Positions 40,837-50,380 of a DNA stretch of 64,000 nucleotides are shown here, in pieces. The notes beneath the pieces are model-generated. The model ran no database searches. It was not told the DNA's origin and saw only the letters and a program-made list of their open reading frames with translations. Origin of the DNA: Streptomyces colonosanans (GTDB lineage Bacteria; Actinomycetota; Actinomycetes; Streptomycetales; Streptomycetaceae); the NCBI RefSeq assembly GCF_001866645.1, contig NZ_MLYP01000092.1, positions 16,283 to 80,282 on the forward strand, in the 5' to 3' direction. Numbering within the stretch: the first letter of the stretch is position 1; every line of letters starts with the position of its first letter. The translations under genes were made by a program, and so were the position numbers.

Positions 40837-43191
40837 CTACTCGGTGCGCAGACCGTCCGGCCGCATCAGCCGCAGCAGCGGCGGAAGGCTGCACAGCGTC
40901 ACCAGCAGCACGACTCCCGCGCCGATGCCGACCATGCTCAGCACGCTCGGCCAGTGGACGCTCACCGTCTCGGCCGTCATCTTCAGCAGCACCGCCCCCA
41001 GCGTCAGCCCCACGGCCGAGGCCAACAGCAGACCCAGCGTGATCGGGATGGCCGTCTGCCACAGCACCGACAGACTCAGGGTGCGCCGCCGGGTGCCGAA
41101 GGCGACCAGCGCGGACAGCAGCTTCTTGCGCTCGCGCAGCTGCTCCAGTTGCGACACCAGCAGGCTCGCGCCGATCAGCAGCAGCACACAGGTGACGCCG
41201 ATGAGCAGGCCGATGCGGATCTTGACGAACTTCGTGGACTGCTCGGTGGACGCCCAGACCGTCGTGTTCGCGAACAGGTCCGCGGTCACCGCCGTGTTGC
41301 GCACCTGCTCCTTGACGTACGGCACGGACTCGTCGAGGGAGAGGTAGATCTCTCCGCTGAGCGCCCCGGAGGCCTGGGCCGGCAGTGCGCTCGGTGTCAT
41401 CAGGAAGCCTTCGCGCTCCATGCCGTTGGGGTCCTTGATGACACGGGCGTGCTTCAGGTCCTGCGGCACCGTCCACTTCACGTCGAGGGCGGTGCCCGAG
41501 ACTTCGGAGGTGCCCAGGTGCAGCGTCCGGCCGGGCTTCGCCAACACCTTGGTGTCGCCGCCGTCGTTCCGGCTGCTGCGCAGGGCGAAGACGTCACCGT
41601 CGTGGCAGGAGGGCAGGTCCGCTGTCTCGCGCAGCGCCGCGCAGTCGCCGATGGCGACCTGGACCATGCGCTGGGGTCCGTCGGCGGAGCGCCAACTGAT
41701 GTTGCCCATACTGCCGATACCGAGCGCCGTGACCTTACGTACGCCCTTGAGGGCGGCGAACTTCTCGGTGACCGGGGCGAGCGGGATCCCGGGCGTTGTA
41801 TTCACCTGCATCTGCGCCCGGTCGAGGTCCTTCCCGGTGTCCTTGGTGTAGTCGCCCTCGATGCCCGCGAAGAGCATCTGCAGGGCGATCGCCCCGGCCA
41901 CCGCGACCGCGATGCCGTTCACCGGGCGGGTTGCCATTCCACTGCTCATTTGCAGCCGCCGTACGGCCAGTTGCCAAGCCACCCCGCCCCCGCCGAGGCG
42001 CCCGACGACCGCCTCCACGACCCAGGGCAGCAGGGCGGTCACGCCGGCCAGCAGCAGCAGGATGCCACCGATCACCAGGAGCTGGTTGAAGTTCCCCTGG
42101 TCGCGGCCCTGGCCGAACATCGGGTAGAGCATGGCCAGTCCGGCCAGCGGCAGCAGCAGCCGCCACCACAGTCGGCGCCGCGCGGGCTTGGCCGTGCGGA
42201 CCACGCCGAGCGGCTCGATGACCACCCCGCGCATCGCGAGCAGGGTGACCAGCACCGCGGCCGCCGGGACGGCGACCGCGACCAGCGCTGCCAGCGCGGG
42301 CGTGGGGTTGAGGTCGCCGGGGAACACGCTGATGTCCTGGATCTGGACCGAACCGGCGGCCTCACGGCCGATCAGGAAGAAGACCGTGCCGAAGACCAGT
42401 CCGAGCAGCGAGCCCGACAGTGCCTCGCCCGCCGCGATCCGGCGGGTCATCCGGCTGTCGGAGCCGACCAGGCGCAGTGCGGCCAGCCTGCGGTCGCGCC
42501 GCTCTCCGCCGAACCGCACGGCCGCGGCGATGAACACCGCCACCGGCGTCAGCAGCACCACGAAGACGACCAGGACCAGCAGGATCAGTACCGGGTCCAA
42601 CCTCGTGGACGTCTGGTCCGTGGCTCCGAACGCGTCGAGCCGGGCCACCTCCCAATCCTTGCCGATGCGCTGTTCCAGGTCGTCCGCGCCGGCGTAGTAG
42701 GCGAGTTCCTGCGAGCCGATGAGTCCGCTCTCGCCGATCGTCCCCACCACCCGGTACGGAAGCCGCTCGCGCAGCAACTTTCCGTCACTGGAGTCGAGCA
42801 GTTCCCTCAGCGCGGGGGAGACGATCATGTCGCCGGCGGCCGGGTACTTCGTCAGGCCGGGCGCGAGCGTAGCCCGCGGCCCGTCGGGCTGCACCAGCCG
42901 GCCGCGGACGTTCTTGTTGTCGTAGGTCGTGTCGAGCTTGGCGATCACCAGGGTGTTGTCGGTCTTCGGCCGCTCGGGGTTGTCGTAGTGGGACGGGTAG
43001 TCCGCGCGGGCATTGCCCCGCTGCTCCCGTGCCGTCAGCGCGCTCGGGATCGCGGTCGTCAGCAGCAGCAGTGCCACGCCGAGCCCCACGCCGACGGCCG
43101 TCAGCAGCACCCGGATCCAGCCCTCGCGCCCGCCGGTGAAGGCGAACTTGGCCCCCATGCGCAGATCGCGGGCCCACTGGCGCACGCTCAT
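40837..43191 (-). CDS. ABC transporter permease (FtsX/MacB-like)
   Basis: A 784-residue permease with two FtsX-like cores. TM helices lie at about 26-46, three at about 205-315 and two at about 345-395; a new start helix near 428 begins the second half, with three helices at 650-770. Large extracytoplasmic domains lie between. It works with the ATPase encoded upstream, which overlaps it by four bases. Type VII ABC proteins of this form export peptides, lipids or drugs; substrate unknown. Full length with no break. Confidence 0.9.
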   Translation of the reverse strand: MSVRQWARDLRMGAKFAFTGGREGWIRVLLTAVGVGLGVALLLLTTAIPSALTAREQRGNARADYPSHYDNPERPKTDNTLVIAKLDTTYDNKNVRGRLVQPDGPRATLAPGLTKYPAAGDMIVSPALRELLDSSDGKLLRERLPYRVVGTIGESGLIGSQELAYYAGADDLEQRIGKDWEVARLDAFGATDQTSTRLDPVLILLVLVVFVVLLTPVAVFIAAAVRFGGERRDRRLAALRLVGSDSRMTRRIAAGEALSGSLLGLVFGTVFFLIGREAAGSVQIQDISVFPGDLNPTPALAALVAVAVPAAAVLVTLLAMRGVVIEPLGVVRTAKPARRRLWWRLLLPLAGLAMLYPMFGQGRDQGNFNQLLVIGGILLLLAGVTALLPWVVEAVVGRLGGGGVAWQLAVRRLQMSSGMATRPVNGIAVAVAGAIALQMLFAGIEGDYTKDTGKDLDRAQMQVNTTPGIPLAPVTEKFAALKGVRKVTALGIGSMGNISWRSADGPQRMVQVAIGDCAALRETADLPSCHDGDVFALRSSRNDGGDTKVLAKPGRTLHLGTSEVSGTALDVKWTVPQDLKHARVIKDPNGMEREGFLMTPSALPAQASGALSGEIYLSLDESVPYVKEQVRNTAVTADLFANTTVWASTEQSTKFVKIRIGLLIGVTCVLLLIGASLLVSQLEQLRERKKLLSALVAFGTRRRTLSLSVLWQTAIPITLGLLLASAVGLTLGAVLLKMTAETVSVHWPSVLSMVGIGAGVVLLVTLCSLPPLLRLMRPDGLRTE

Positions 43192-43877
43192 ATGGCGCGC
43201 TCCATGTCCCGGGACTTCCCGTCGCGCACGACGATCTCGCGGTCGGAGTACGCGGCCACCCGTGCCTCGTGCGTGACGAGCACGACGGCGGCGTTGGTGG
43301 ACCGGGCGGCGTCCGTGAGCAGTTCCATCACGCGCTCGCCGTTGAGGGAGTCGAGCGCGCCGGTCGGCTCGTCGGCGAACAGCACGCGCGGGTCGGTGAC
43401 CAGCGCGCGGGCGACGGCGACCCGCTGGCCCTGACCGCCGGACACCTCGCCCGGCCGCTTCCGGCCCAGGTCGTCGACCTCCAGCCGCTGCATCCAGGAG
43501 AGCGCGGCGCGCTCGGCCGCCTTGCGCGGGGTGCCGTTCAGGCGCAGCGGCAGGGCCACGTTCTCCACACAGGTCAGCTCGGGCACGAGCTGACCGAACT
43601 GGAAGACGAACCCGAACTCCGAGCGCCGAAGCGCGCTGCGCTGGGCGTCGGACATGGTGGACATCTCACGGCCGTCGTAGGTGATCGAGCCGGAGTCGGG
43701 CGTGACGATCCCGGCGAGGCAGTGCAGCAGCGTGGACTTGCCGGAGCCGGAGGGACCCATGACGGCGACGACCTCGCCGGGGTGAATGGAGAACTCGGCG
43801 CCGTCCAGCGCGTTGGTCGGGCCGTAGGCCTTGCGCAGGTTGTCGGCCGCCAGCAGGGCGCCAGGGGGAGGAGTCAC
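43188..43877 (-). CDS. ABC transporter ATP-binding protein (MacB/LolD-like)
   Basis: A 229-residue ATPase. Walker A GPSGSGKSTLLH near residue 40, the Q-loop FQFGQLVPELT, signature VSGGQGQRVAVARAL, Walker B VLFADEPTGALDS and the His switch VLVTHEARV are all intact. It overlaps the PadR gene upstream and the permease downstream by four bases each, so the three form one translationally coupled operon. Confidence 0.95.
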   Translation of the reverse strand: MTPPPGALLAADNLRKAYGPTNALDGAEFSIHPGEVVAVMGPSGSGKSTLLHCLAGIVTPDSGSITYDGREMSTMSDAQRSALRRSEFGFVFQFGQLVPELTCVENVALPLRLNGTPRKAAERAALSWMQRLEVDDLGRKRPGEVSGGQGQRVAVARALVTDPRVLFADEPTGALDSLNGERVMELLTDAARSTNAAVVLVTHEARVAAYSDREIVVRDGKSRDMERAI

Positions 43878-44398
43878 CGGGTTACCGCCTCACGGAGCTT
43901 GTCGAGGCGCGCGGCGGTGAGCTCGAGCCACCGCAGGTCGGCCTCCAGATGGAACAGGGCGTGGTCGCAGATCAGCTGGTCCGCCAGGTCGCCCCTGCGC
44001 TTGCGTTCGGTCAGGATCCGCATGCTGCGCAGATGCTCGGCGCGCTGGGTGTCGAGGATGTCGGCGGCGTCGCGGTGGGTGAGCAGGGCCAGGACGACCT
44101 TGGTGTAGAGGGTCGACTGGAGGTACAGCTCGGGCTTCTCGGGGGTGGCCAGCCACTGCTCGACATCCGTGATGCCGGCCTCGGTGATGGCGTAGCGCTT
44201 GCGTTCGGGGCCGCCGCCCGTCTCGATCCCGTCGACTTCGACGAAGCCGTTCTTCAGCAGTCGGGACATCGTCGAGTAGACCTGGCCGTAGTGCAACGGC
44301 CGGTCGTGACCGAACTTCTCGTCGAAGGCCCGCTTCAGGTCGTAACCATGACGAGGCCCGGACTCCAGGAGTCCCAGGAGGGTGTGACCGATGGACAT
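43874..44398 (-). CDS. PadR-family regulator of the ABC exporter
   Basis: A 174-residue PadR protein. The N-terminal winged helix (about 1-85) carries LLGLLESGPRHGYDLKRAFDEKF and YGQVYSTMSRLLKNGFVEVDG. A helical C-terminal Vir_act_alpha_C dimerisation part follows. PadR proteins usually repress adjacent transporter genes until a drug-like ligand binds. The leader contains an ACACGGTGTATAC..GTGTATACAGGGTG repeat array (about 44407-44448) that resembles a PadR operator. Confidence 0.9.
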   Translation of the reverse strand: MSIGHTLLGLLESGPRHGYDLKRAFDEKFGHDRPLHYGQVYSTMSRLLKNGFVEVDGIETGGGPERKRYAITEAGITDVEQWLATPEKPELYLQSTLYTKVVLALLTHRDAADILDTQRAEHLRSMRILTERKRRGDLADQLICDHALFHLEADLRWLELTAARLDKLREAVTR

Positions 44399-44406
44399 GG
44401 GAGCAC

Positions 44407-44448
44407 TCTACACACGGTGTATACATGGTGTGTATACAGGGTGCGTAT
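44407..44448. promoter_or_regulatory. Probable PadR operator upstream of the exporter operon
   Basis: Four spaced GTGTATA-like units (GGTGTATACATGG, TGTGTATACAGGG, TGCGTATAG) lie immediately before the PadR start. The inner GTATAC is palindromic. PadR proteins bind such ATAC/GTAT inverted repeats. Confidence 0.6.
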
Positions 44449-44644
44449 AGAGCGTGATGAGGGCGCGTTTTTGCTGGTAGGGCCCAATGTCACAGTTCTT
44501 TCGCTGCCTCTGCTCCCGCCTGCCCGGCCGGAACCGCGGGGCGGGAGCGTGGAGGGTGTGCGGTCACCGCTGAGGGCCGGGGCGCGGGAGTGCGGCGGGT
44601 GTGCGGTCTCCGCCGGCGACCGGGGCCGGAGCCCCGGCCGGTGG

Positions 44645-44893
44645 CTATGCCTCGGGATCCTCGGAAGCCGGCGGGCGCCCGCGGCGGGGGATCGGCTTCG
44701 TGCCGCCCGGCAGGCGCCCCGCGTCGGCCAGTGCCCTGCGCAGCAGGAACTCGATCTGGGCGTTGGCCGAGCGCAGCTCGTCCGACGCCCAGCGCGCCAG
44801 CGCCTCGTACACCAGCGGATCGAGCCGCAGCAGCACCTGCTTGCGCTGCTGCGGCCGACGTCGGGGGGCCGGGCCCTCGGAGGGAGCCGTCAC
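44645..44893 (-). CDS. Small ribbon-helix-helix-like protein next to the SPFH gene
   Basis: An 82-residue basic protein with a strand-helix-helix core KQVLLRLDPLVYEALARWASDELRSANAQIEFLLRRALADAG, the Arc/MetJ-type layout, flanked by disordered Pro/Arg-rich ends. The GTG at 44893 overlaps the SPFH stop by four bases, so the pair is coupled. DNA binding is plausible. It is often found beside SPFH genes in Streptomyces. Confidence 0.72.
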   Translation of the reverse strand: MTAPSEGPAPRRRPQQRKQVLLRLDPLVYEALARWASDELRSANAQIEFLLRRALADAGRLPGGTKPIPRRGRPPASEDPEA

Positions 44894-45825
44894 TGGTAGA
44901 GGGACCCCGTGTTGAGGACGGGCTGCGGCGCCCTGTCCCCGCACAGCACCACCATCAGGTTCGACACCATCGCCGCCTTCCGTTCCTCGTCCAGTTCCAC
45001 GATGTCCTGCTCGGCGATCCGGGCGAGCGCCGCCTCGACCATCCCCACCGCACCGTCGACGATCTCGCGCCGCGCGGCGACCACCGCGCCGGCCTGCTGC
45101 CGCTGCAACATCGCCGAGGCGATCTCGGGAGCGTACGCGAGATGCGTGAAGCGCGACTCGATGATCCGCACCCCGGCGGCCTCCACGCGCGCGTGCAGTT
45201 CGATGCCGAGCTTCTCGGTGATCTCCTCCGCGTTGCCCCGCAGTGAGAGCCCGCCCTCCTCGTGGGCGTCGTACGGGTACTCGATGGCGATGTGTCGCAC
45301 GGCCGCCTCGGTCTGCGTGGAGACGAACTCCAGGAAGTCATCCACCTCGAAGGTGGCCTGCGCGGTGTCCTCGACCTTCCAGACCACCACCGCGGCCAGC
45401 TCGATCGGGTTCCCGTAGGCGTCGTTGACCTTGAGGACGGCGGTCTCGTGGTTGCGGACGCGGGTCGAGATCTTCGTACGGGAGGTGAACGGGTTCACCC
45501 AGCGCAGCCCGTCCTGCCGGATCGTGCCCCGGTAGCGCCCGAAGAGCTGGACGACCCGGGCCTCGCCCGGCGCGACCATGTTCAGGCCGCACATCGAGAT
45601 GAACGCGGCGAGACCGGTCAGGACGCCGACGGTGATCAGTGCGGCCTTGACCCCGGGCGCGCCGGCCATCGCGCCGACGACCGTCAGTCCGGCACTCAGC
45701 GCCAGCCCGGCCAGCCCGAGCAGCAGCGCAAGCCCACCGCCGATGCTGTGCGCCGTGAACTCCCGGACCCGCGGAGCGGGCATCGCCGGTATGTCGGTGG
45801 TGGCGGAAGCGTCCTGTGACGACAT
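44890..45825 (-). CDS. SPFH/band 7 (flotillin-like) membrane protein
   Basis: A 311-residue protein. Two hydrophobic helices near the N-terminus (about 30-55 and 62-85) are followed by a band 7 domain: GEARVVQLFGRYRGTIRQDGLRWVNPF, ETAVLKVNDAYGNPIELAAVVVWKVED and a C-terminal helix rich in Ala/Glu (AYAPEIASAMLQRQQAGAVVAARR). Such proteins oligomerise and organise membrane domains. It is divergent from the class A PBP. Confidence 0.88.
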   Translation of the reverse strand: MSSQDASATTDIPAMPAPRVREFTAHSIGGGLALLLGLAGLALSAGLTVVGAMAGAPGVKAALITVGVLTGLAAFISMCGLNMVAPGEARVVQLFGRYRGTIRQDGLRWVNPFTSRTKISTRVRNHETAVLKVNDAYGNPIELAAVVVWKVEDTAQATFEVDDFLEFVSTQTEAAVRHIAIEYPYDAHEEGGLSLRGNAEEITEKLGIELHARVEAAGVRIIESRFTHLAYAPEIASAMLQRQQAGAVVAARREIVDGAVGMVEAALARIAEQDIVELDEERKAAMVSNLMVVLCGDRAPQPVLNTGSLYQ

Positions 45826-46051
45826 GAGTGTCCCCCCGGTTCGTGCTGCAATGGCTAGCTAAGTGATAACACTTTACCGGGCCGGGCAACCTTCCGCTCC
45901 TCCCGGTGGTCGGTTCCGGTGAGGCAGGTGCTGTTTGTCACGTCCGTAAAAGGCGGGATCGGGAGCCCTTTGTCATACAAGGCGGTGTTAGCTTTCTGAG
46001 CTGGCGTGTGCCCTATGTGACACCTGAGAGCGGAGCGGAGCGGATCGACTC

Positions 46052-48409
46052 ATGGGACGAGCGGACGAGAGACGAGCGCGACAGGGCGGTGGCCGCCGCG
46101 CGACGCCCAGGCGCTCGCCCGGGACGGTCGGCTCCGCACCGGCCGGCACCAGGGCCGCGGCGCGCGGCAAGAGCGGGAAGAGCGGTATACGCAGGTTCTT
46201 CACCTGGAAGAGCGTTCTCGGCTCGCTGTTCGGCCTCGTGCTGCTCGGCATGGGCGCGTTCGTCGTGATGTACATGCTGATCGACATCCCGGCGGGCAAC
46301 GCCACGGCCCAGCAGCAGAGCAACGTGTACAAGTACAGCGACGGCTCGATGCTCGCCCGCACCGGCAAGCTCAACCGCGAGAACGTCGACCTCGCCAGCA
46401 TCCCCAAGGACGTCCAGCGCACCTTCGTCGCGGCCGAGAACAAGAGCTTCTACACGGACTCCGGCGTCGACCTGAAGGGCACGACCCGTGGTCTGCTCAA
46501 CACCCTCTCCGGCAAGGGCGCGCAGGGCGGTTCGACGATCACCCAGCAGTACGTCAAGAACTACTACCTGAACCAGGACCAGACCGTCTCGCGCAAGCTG
46601 AAGGAACTGGTCATCTCGCTGAAGCTGGACCGCCAGAAGTCCAAGGACTACATACTCGCGGGCTACATCAACACCAGCTACTACGGCCGCGGTGCCTACG
46701 GCATCCAGGCCGCCGCGCAGGCGTACTACCGCAAGGACGCCAAGGACCTCACGGTCGAGGAGGGCGCATACCTGGCGGCGCTGCTCCAGGCGCCGAACCA
46801 GTACGACTGGGCGATCGCCAGCGACACGGGCAAGAAGCTGGTCCAGGAACGCTGGAACTACGTCCTGAACAACATGGTCGAGCAGCACTGGCTGGACGCC
46901 GGCAAGCGCCAGGCCATGAAGTTCCCGGTGCCGAAGACGCCCAAGGCGGCGCCCGGCATGGAGGGGCAGACCGGCTACCTGGTGAGTGCGGCCAACGCGG
47001 CTCTGGAGCGGCAGCTCGTCGCCCAGGGCACCGCCTCCAACCTCGGTGACGCCGAGGCGATGGTGACGGCGGGCGGCTGGACCATCACGGTGAACATCGA
47101 CAAGAAGAAACAGACCCAGCTGGAGCAGGCCGTCAAGGACACGCTCACCAGCAAGCTGGACCCGCACAAGCGCCCCGTCGACGGTGACGTCCAGGCCGGT
47201 GCCGCGTCCGTCGATCCGAAGACGGGCAAGGTCGTCGCGCTCTACGGCGGCGAGAACTACGTCAAGCACTACATCAACAACGCGACCCGCCGCGACTACC
47301 AGCCCGCCTCCACCTTCAAGCCGCTGATCCTCGCGGCCGCCCTGGAGGAGGAGGCCAAGACGCAGGACGGCCGGGCGATCAACCCGAACACGATCTACGA
47401 CGGCACGAGCGGTCGCCCGGTCAAGGGCAGCGAGATCGGATTCGCCCCACCGAACGAGGACGACCAGAACTACGGCGACATCACCGTCCAGACGGCGATG
47501 AACAAGTCCGTGAACTCCGTCTTCGCGCAGATGGGCGTCGACGTCGGCATGGACAACGTGCTGAAGGTCGCGAACTCGCTCGGCATGGACACCAAGGGTC
47601 TGCCCGCCGTGCCCGCGCAGACCCTCGGCACCATGGGCGCGAGCCCGCTGGAGATGGCCGGCATCTACGCGACCCTCGACAACCACGGCAGGAAGGTCAC
47701 CCCGGCGGTCGTCAAGTCGGCCGAGCACAAGGACCGCACGGTCACCTTCCCGAACCCGGTCGGCGACGAGGTCATCAGCCGCGAGGCCGCCGACACGGTC
47801 ACCTCGGTGCTCACCGGCGTGGTCGACGACGGTACGGCCCGGGTGTCGGTGCGCGACAACCCGGCGCGCAACGGCCAGCAGGTCGCCGGCAAGACGGGTA
47901 CGTCCGACAACAACAAGTCCGCCTGGTTCACGGGCTACACGCCGGACCTCGTCACCTCGGTCGGCCTGTTCGGCGAGGGTGCGAATCCGCCGCACAAGCA
48001 GGTCACCCTGACCGGCGCCACGGGCCTCCTCCCGGGCAAGGGCCGCGTCAACGGAGGCGGCTACCCGGCGCAGATCTGGGCCGCGTACACCTTCGGGGCG
48101 ATGGGCGAGGTCAGCAAGTTCGACCTGGAGACCACGCAGGGCGCGGCGGTCCAGCCGACCACGCAGCCGCCGACGATCACGCAGTCGCCGACCACGGAGC
48201 CGCCGACGACGCCGGCCACGCAGTCGCCGACGTCCGAGCCGCCGACGCACACGCCGTCGTCGTCGACGCCGACCACGGAGCCGCCGACGGAGCAGACGCC
48301 GACGACGGAGGCTCCGACGACACCGGAGACCTCGCCGACCTCGACGCCGGACAACCCGACTGACCCGCTCAAACCGAACAAACCGAACAAACCGAACAAC
48401 AAGGAATGA
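46052..48409 (+). CDS. Class A penicillin-binding protein (transglycosylase/transpeptidase)
   Basis: A 785-residue bifunctional cell-wall synthase. Basic N-terminus; TM helix at about 53-78; GT51 transglycosylase (about 110-285) with AAENKSFYTDSGVD and GGSTITQQYVKN; transpeptidase (about 360-660) with active-site Ser in STFK (near residue 418), SVN, and KTGTS (near 613). A Thr/Pro/Ser-rich tail of about 95 residues with PTTEPP-type repeats follows, which probably spans the wall. The ATG at 46052 follows GGAGCGG. Confidence 0.95.
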   Translation: MGRADERRARQGGGRRATPRRSPGTVGSAPAGTRAAARGKSGKSGIRRFFTWKSVLGSLFGLVLLGMGAFVVMYMLIDIPAGNATAQQQSNVYKYSDGSMLARTGKLNRENVDLASIPKDVQRTFVAAENKSFYTDSGVDLKGTTRGLLNTLSGKGAQGGSTITQQYVKNYYLNQDQTVSRKLKELVISLKLDRQKSKDYILAGYINTSYYGRGAYGIQAAAQAYYRKDAKDLTVEEGAYLAALLQAPNQYDWAIASDTGKKLVQERWNYVLNNMVEQHWLDAGKRQAMKFPVPKTPKAAPGMEGQTGYLVSAANAALERQLVAQGTASNLGDAEAMVTAGGWTITVNIDKKKQTQLEQAVKDTLTSKLDPHKRPVDGDVQAGAASVDPKTGKVVALYGGENYVKHYINNATRRDYQPASTFKPLILAAALEEEAKTQDGRAINPNTIYDGTSGRPVKGSEIGFAPPNEDDQNYGDITVQTAMNKSVNSVFAQMGVDVGMDNVLKVANSLGMDTKGLPAVPAQTLGTMGASPLEMAGIYATLDNHGRKVTPAVVKSAEHKDRTVTFPNPVGDEVISREAADTVTSVLTGVVDDGTARVSVRDNPARNGQQVAGKTGTSDNNKSAWFTGYTPDLVTSVGLFGEGANPPHKQVTLTGATGLLPGKGRVNGGGYPAQIWAAYTFGAMGEVSKFDLETTQGAAVQPTTQPPTITQSPTTEPPTTPATQSPTSEPPTHTPSSSTPTTEPPTEQTPTTEAPTTPETSPTSTPDNPTDPLKPNKPNKPNNKE

Positions 48410-48454
48410 CACGAGGGGTGCCCGGCGGCCTGGCCGCCGGGCACCCCTCGTGTC
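48408..48454. terminator. Long hairpin after the PBP gene
   Basis: A perfect 23-bp stem with a single-base loop overlaps the stop codon region. A second perfect stem (CGCCCCTGTCCC/GGGACAGGGGCG, 48469-48501) follows for the convergent catalase gene. Confidence 0.9.
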
Positions 48455-48468
48455 ACCGGAAGACCGAG

Positions 48469-48501
48469 CGCCCCTGTCCCGTTCTGCATGGGACAGGGGC
48501 G
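48469..48501 (-). terminator. Terminator for the catalase gene
   Basis: A 12-bp perfect stem with a 9-base loop, lying 19 bases beyond the catalase stop codon. Confidence 0.8.
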
Positions 48502-48519
48502 TACCGGAAGCGGGCCCGT

Positions 48520-49983
48520 TCAGCCGCCGTTGATGTTGTGGGCGATGCGGTCGCCGAGCTTCTTGTCGACGTTGCGCCAGTACTGCAGCGCGCGGTCCAG
48601 GACGGGTCGGCTGACGCCGTTCTTCAGATGGCCGGTGATGTTGGAGACCAGCCGGTCGCGGGCCGCGTCGTCCAGTACCTGGCGGACCATGGTGCCCGCC
48701 TGGCCGAAGTCGTCGTCCTCGCTGTGCAGCCTGGTGGCCTCGCGGACCATCTCGCCGGCCGTCTGCCAGCCCGCGATGTCGCCGAACCGGTCGGTGTCCG
48801 CGTCCGGGCCGCCGTACGAGTTGGGCGCGTACGGGGCGCCGGTGCGCGCGGGCTCGTAGCGCATCGGGCCGTCCTTGGCATACGAGCGCACCTGCGAGTG
48901 CGGCCGGTTGGGCGGCAGCTGCGTGTAGTTCGGACCGATGCGGTAGCGGTGCGTGTCCGGATACGAGAAGAGCCGGCCGAGCAGCATCTTGTCCGGGGAC
49001 GGGCCGATGCCCGGCACCATGTTGGACGGTTCGAACGCGGCCTGCTCGATGTGGACGAAATAGTTCTCCGGATTCTTGTTGAGGGTCATCCGGCCGACCT
49101 CGATCAGCGGGTAGTCGCCGTGCGGCCACACCTTGGTCAGGTCGAACGGGTTGAAACGGTAGTCCGGCGCGTCGTCGAACGGCATCACCTGCACACGGAC
49201 CGTCCAGGACGGGTGGTCGCCGCGCTCGATCGCCTGGAACAGGTCCCGGCGGTGGACGTCGGGCTCCTCGCCCGCGAGGCGGTCCGCTTCCTCCTGGGTG
49301 AGGAAGTCGATGCCCTGGTCGGTCTTGATGTGGTACTTGACCCAGAACTTCTCGCCGCCGCCGTTGACCCACATGTAGGCGTGGGAGGAGTACCCGTTCA
49401 TGTTGCGGTACGTCTTCGGGATGCCGCGGTCCCCCATGAGCCACGTCACCATGTGCGCGGACTCGGGGGAGAGGGTCCAGAAGTCCCACTGCATGTTGTT
49501 GTCGCGCAACCCGTTGTCGGGGCGGCGCTTCTGGGAGCGGATGAAGTCCTGGAACTTCTGCGGATCACGGATGAAGAAGATCGGCGTGTTGTTGCCGACC
49601 ATGTCGTAGTTTCCGTACTCCGTGTAGAACTTGAGCGCGAAACCACGCGGGTCGCGCCAGGTGTCGGGGGAGCCCTGCTCGCCCGCCACGGTCGAGAAGC
49701 GCGCCAGCATCTCCGTGCGCTTCCCGGGCTGGAACAGGTCAGCCTTGGTGAACTGGCTGACATCATTAGTGACTTCGAAGATCCCGTACGCGCCACTGCC
49801 CTTGGCGTGCACCACCCGCTCGGGGACCCGCTCCCGGTTGAACTGGGCCATCTTCTCGATCAGGTAGTGGTCCTGGAGCAGGATGGGGCCGTCGGATCCC
49901 ACGGTCAGCGAGTGCTCATCGCTCTCGACCGGGATCCCGGAGTTGGTGGTGGTGTAAGGAACCTGCTGGGGTGCCTGGGCCAC
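48520..49983 (-). CDS. Monofunctional heme catalase
   Basis: A 487-residue clade-type catalase that dismutates hydrogen peroxide. Active-site His59 is in VVHAKGSGAYG, Asn in MVGNNTPIFFIRD, and the heme-ligating Tyr in GRLFSYPDTHRYRIGPNY near residue 340. RFSTVAGEQGSPDTWRDPRGFALKFYTEYGNYD is the family signature. Small-subunit size. It is not beside a Fur/CatR-type regulator; OxyR is 9 kb away. Confidence 0.95.
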   Translation of the reverse strand: MAQAPQQVPYTTTNSGIPVESDEHSLTVGSDGPILLQDHYLIEKMAQFNRERVPERVVHAKGSGAYGIFEVTNDVSQFTKADLFQPGKRTEMLARFSTVAGEQGSPDTWRDPRGFALKFYTEYGNYDMVGNNTPIFFIRDPQKFQDFIRSQKRRPDNGLRDNNMQWDFWTLSPESAHMVTWLMGDRGIPKTYRNMNGYSSHAYMWVNGGGEKFWVKYHIKTDQGIDFLTQEEADRLAGEEPDVHRRDLFQAIERGDHPSWTVRVQVMPFDDAPDYRFNPFDLTKVWPHGDYPLIEVGRMTLNKNPENYFVHIEQAAFEPSNMVPGIGPSPDKMLLGRLFSYPDTHRYRIGPNYTQLPPNRPHSQVRSYAKDGPMRYEPARTGAPYAPNSYGGPDADTDRFGDIAGWQTAGEMVREATRLHSEDDDFGQAGTMVRQVLDDAARDRLVSNITGHLKNGVSRPVLDRALQYWRNVDKKLGDRIAHNINGG

Positions 49984-50165
49984 GAGCGTCCTCCCGTCAA
50001 GACTGAGAGAGTCGGTCAGGTCGCTTCGCTCACCCCAGCAGTCAACTCCGGCAACGGGATATCGGCAACTTTTGGACGGGATCCAATTCGGGAACCGATT
50101 CGGGGTTACCTTCGGGATCCCCTTCCGATTCCCCTCCGGACTCGGCGCAAGGGCAGGCTCCGGGG

Positions 50166-50380
50166 CCGCCCTCAGCCGCGGTTCAGCTCGAACCAGACCA
50201 CCTTTCCGGTGCTCAGCCGGGTCGCGCCCCAGCGCCGGGCCAGCCGGTTGACCAGGTAGAGACCACGCCCGCCCTCAGCCGCGGTTCAGCTCGAACCAGA
50301 CCACCTTTCCGGTGCTCAGCCGGGTCGCGCCCCAGCGCCGGGCCAGCCGGTTGACCAGGTAGAGACCGCGCCCGCCCTCG
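50166..50380. repeat. 103-bp direct tandem duplication at the 3' end of the phosphatase gene
   Basis: The last 103 bases of the coding strand, including the stop, are present twice head to tail (units 50166-50268 and 50269-50371, with the match running to about 50377). Only one substitution (50263 versus 50366) separates them, so the duplication is recent. The extra copy lies after the stop and does not change the protein. Confidence 0.95.

Noticed and set aside
44482..44490. Single GGGCCCAAT site between PadR and the ribbon-helix-helix gene
   Set aside because: Only one half-site is present, without the triplet spacing or a promoter.
46013..49489. A 1158-codon open frame antisense to the PBP and catalase genes
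   Set aside because: It is a GC-content artefact: Arg/Gly/Val-rich low-complexity translation, fully overlapped by two genes with intact catalytic motifs.
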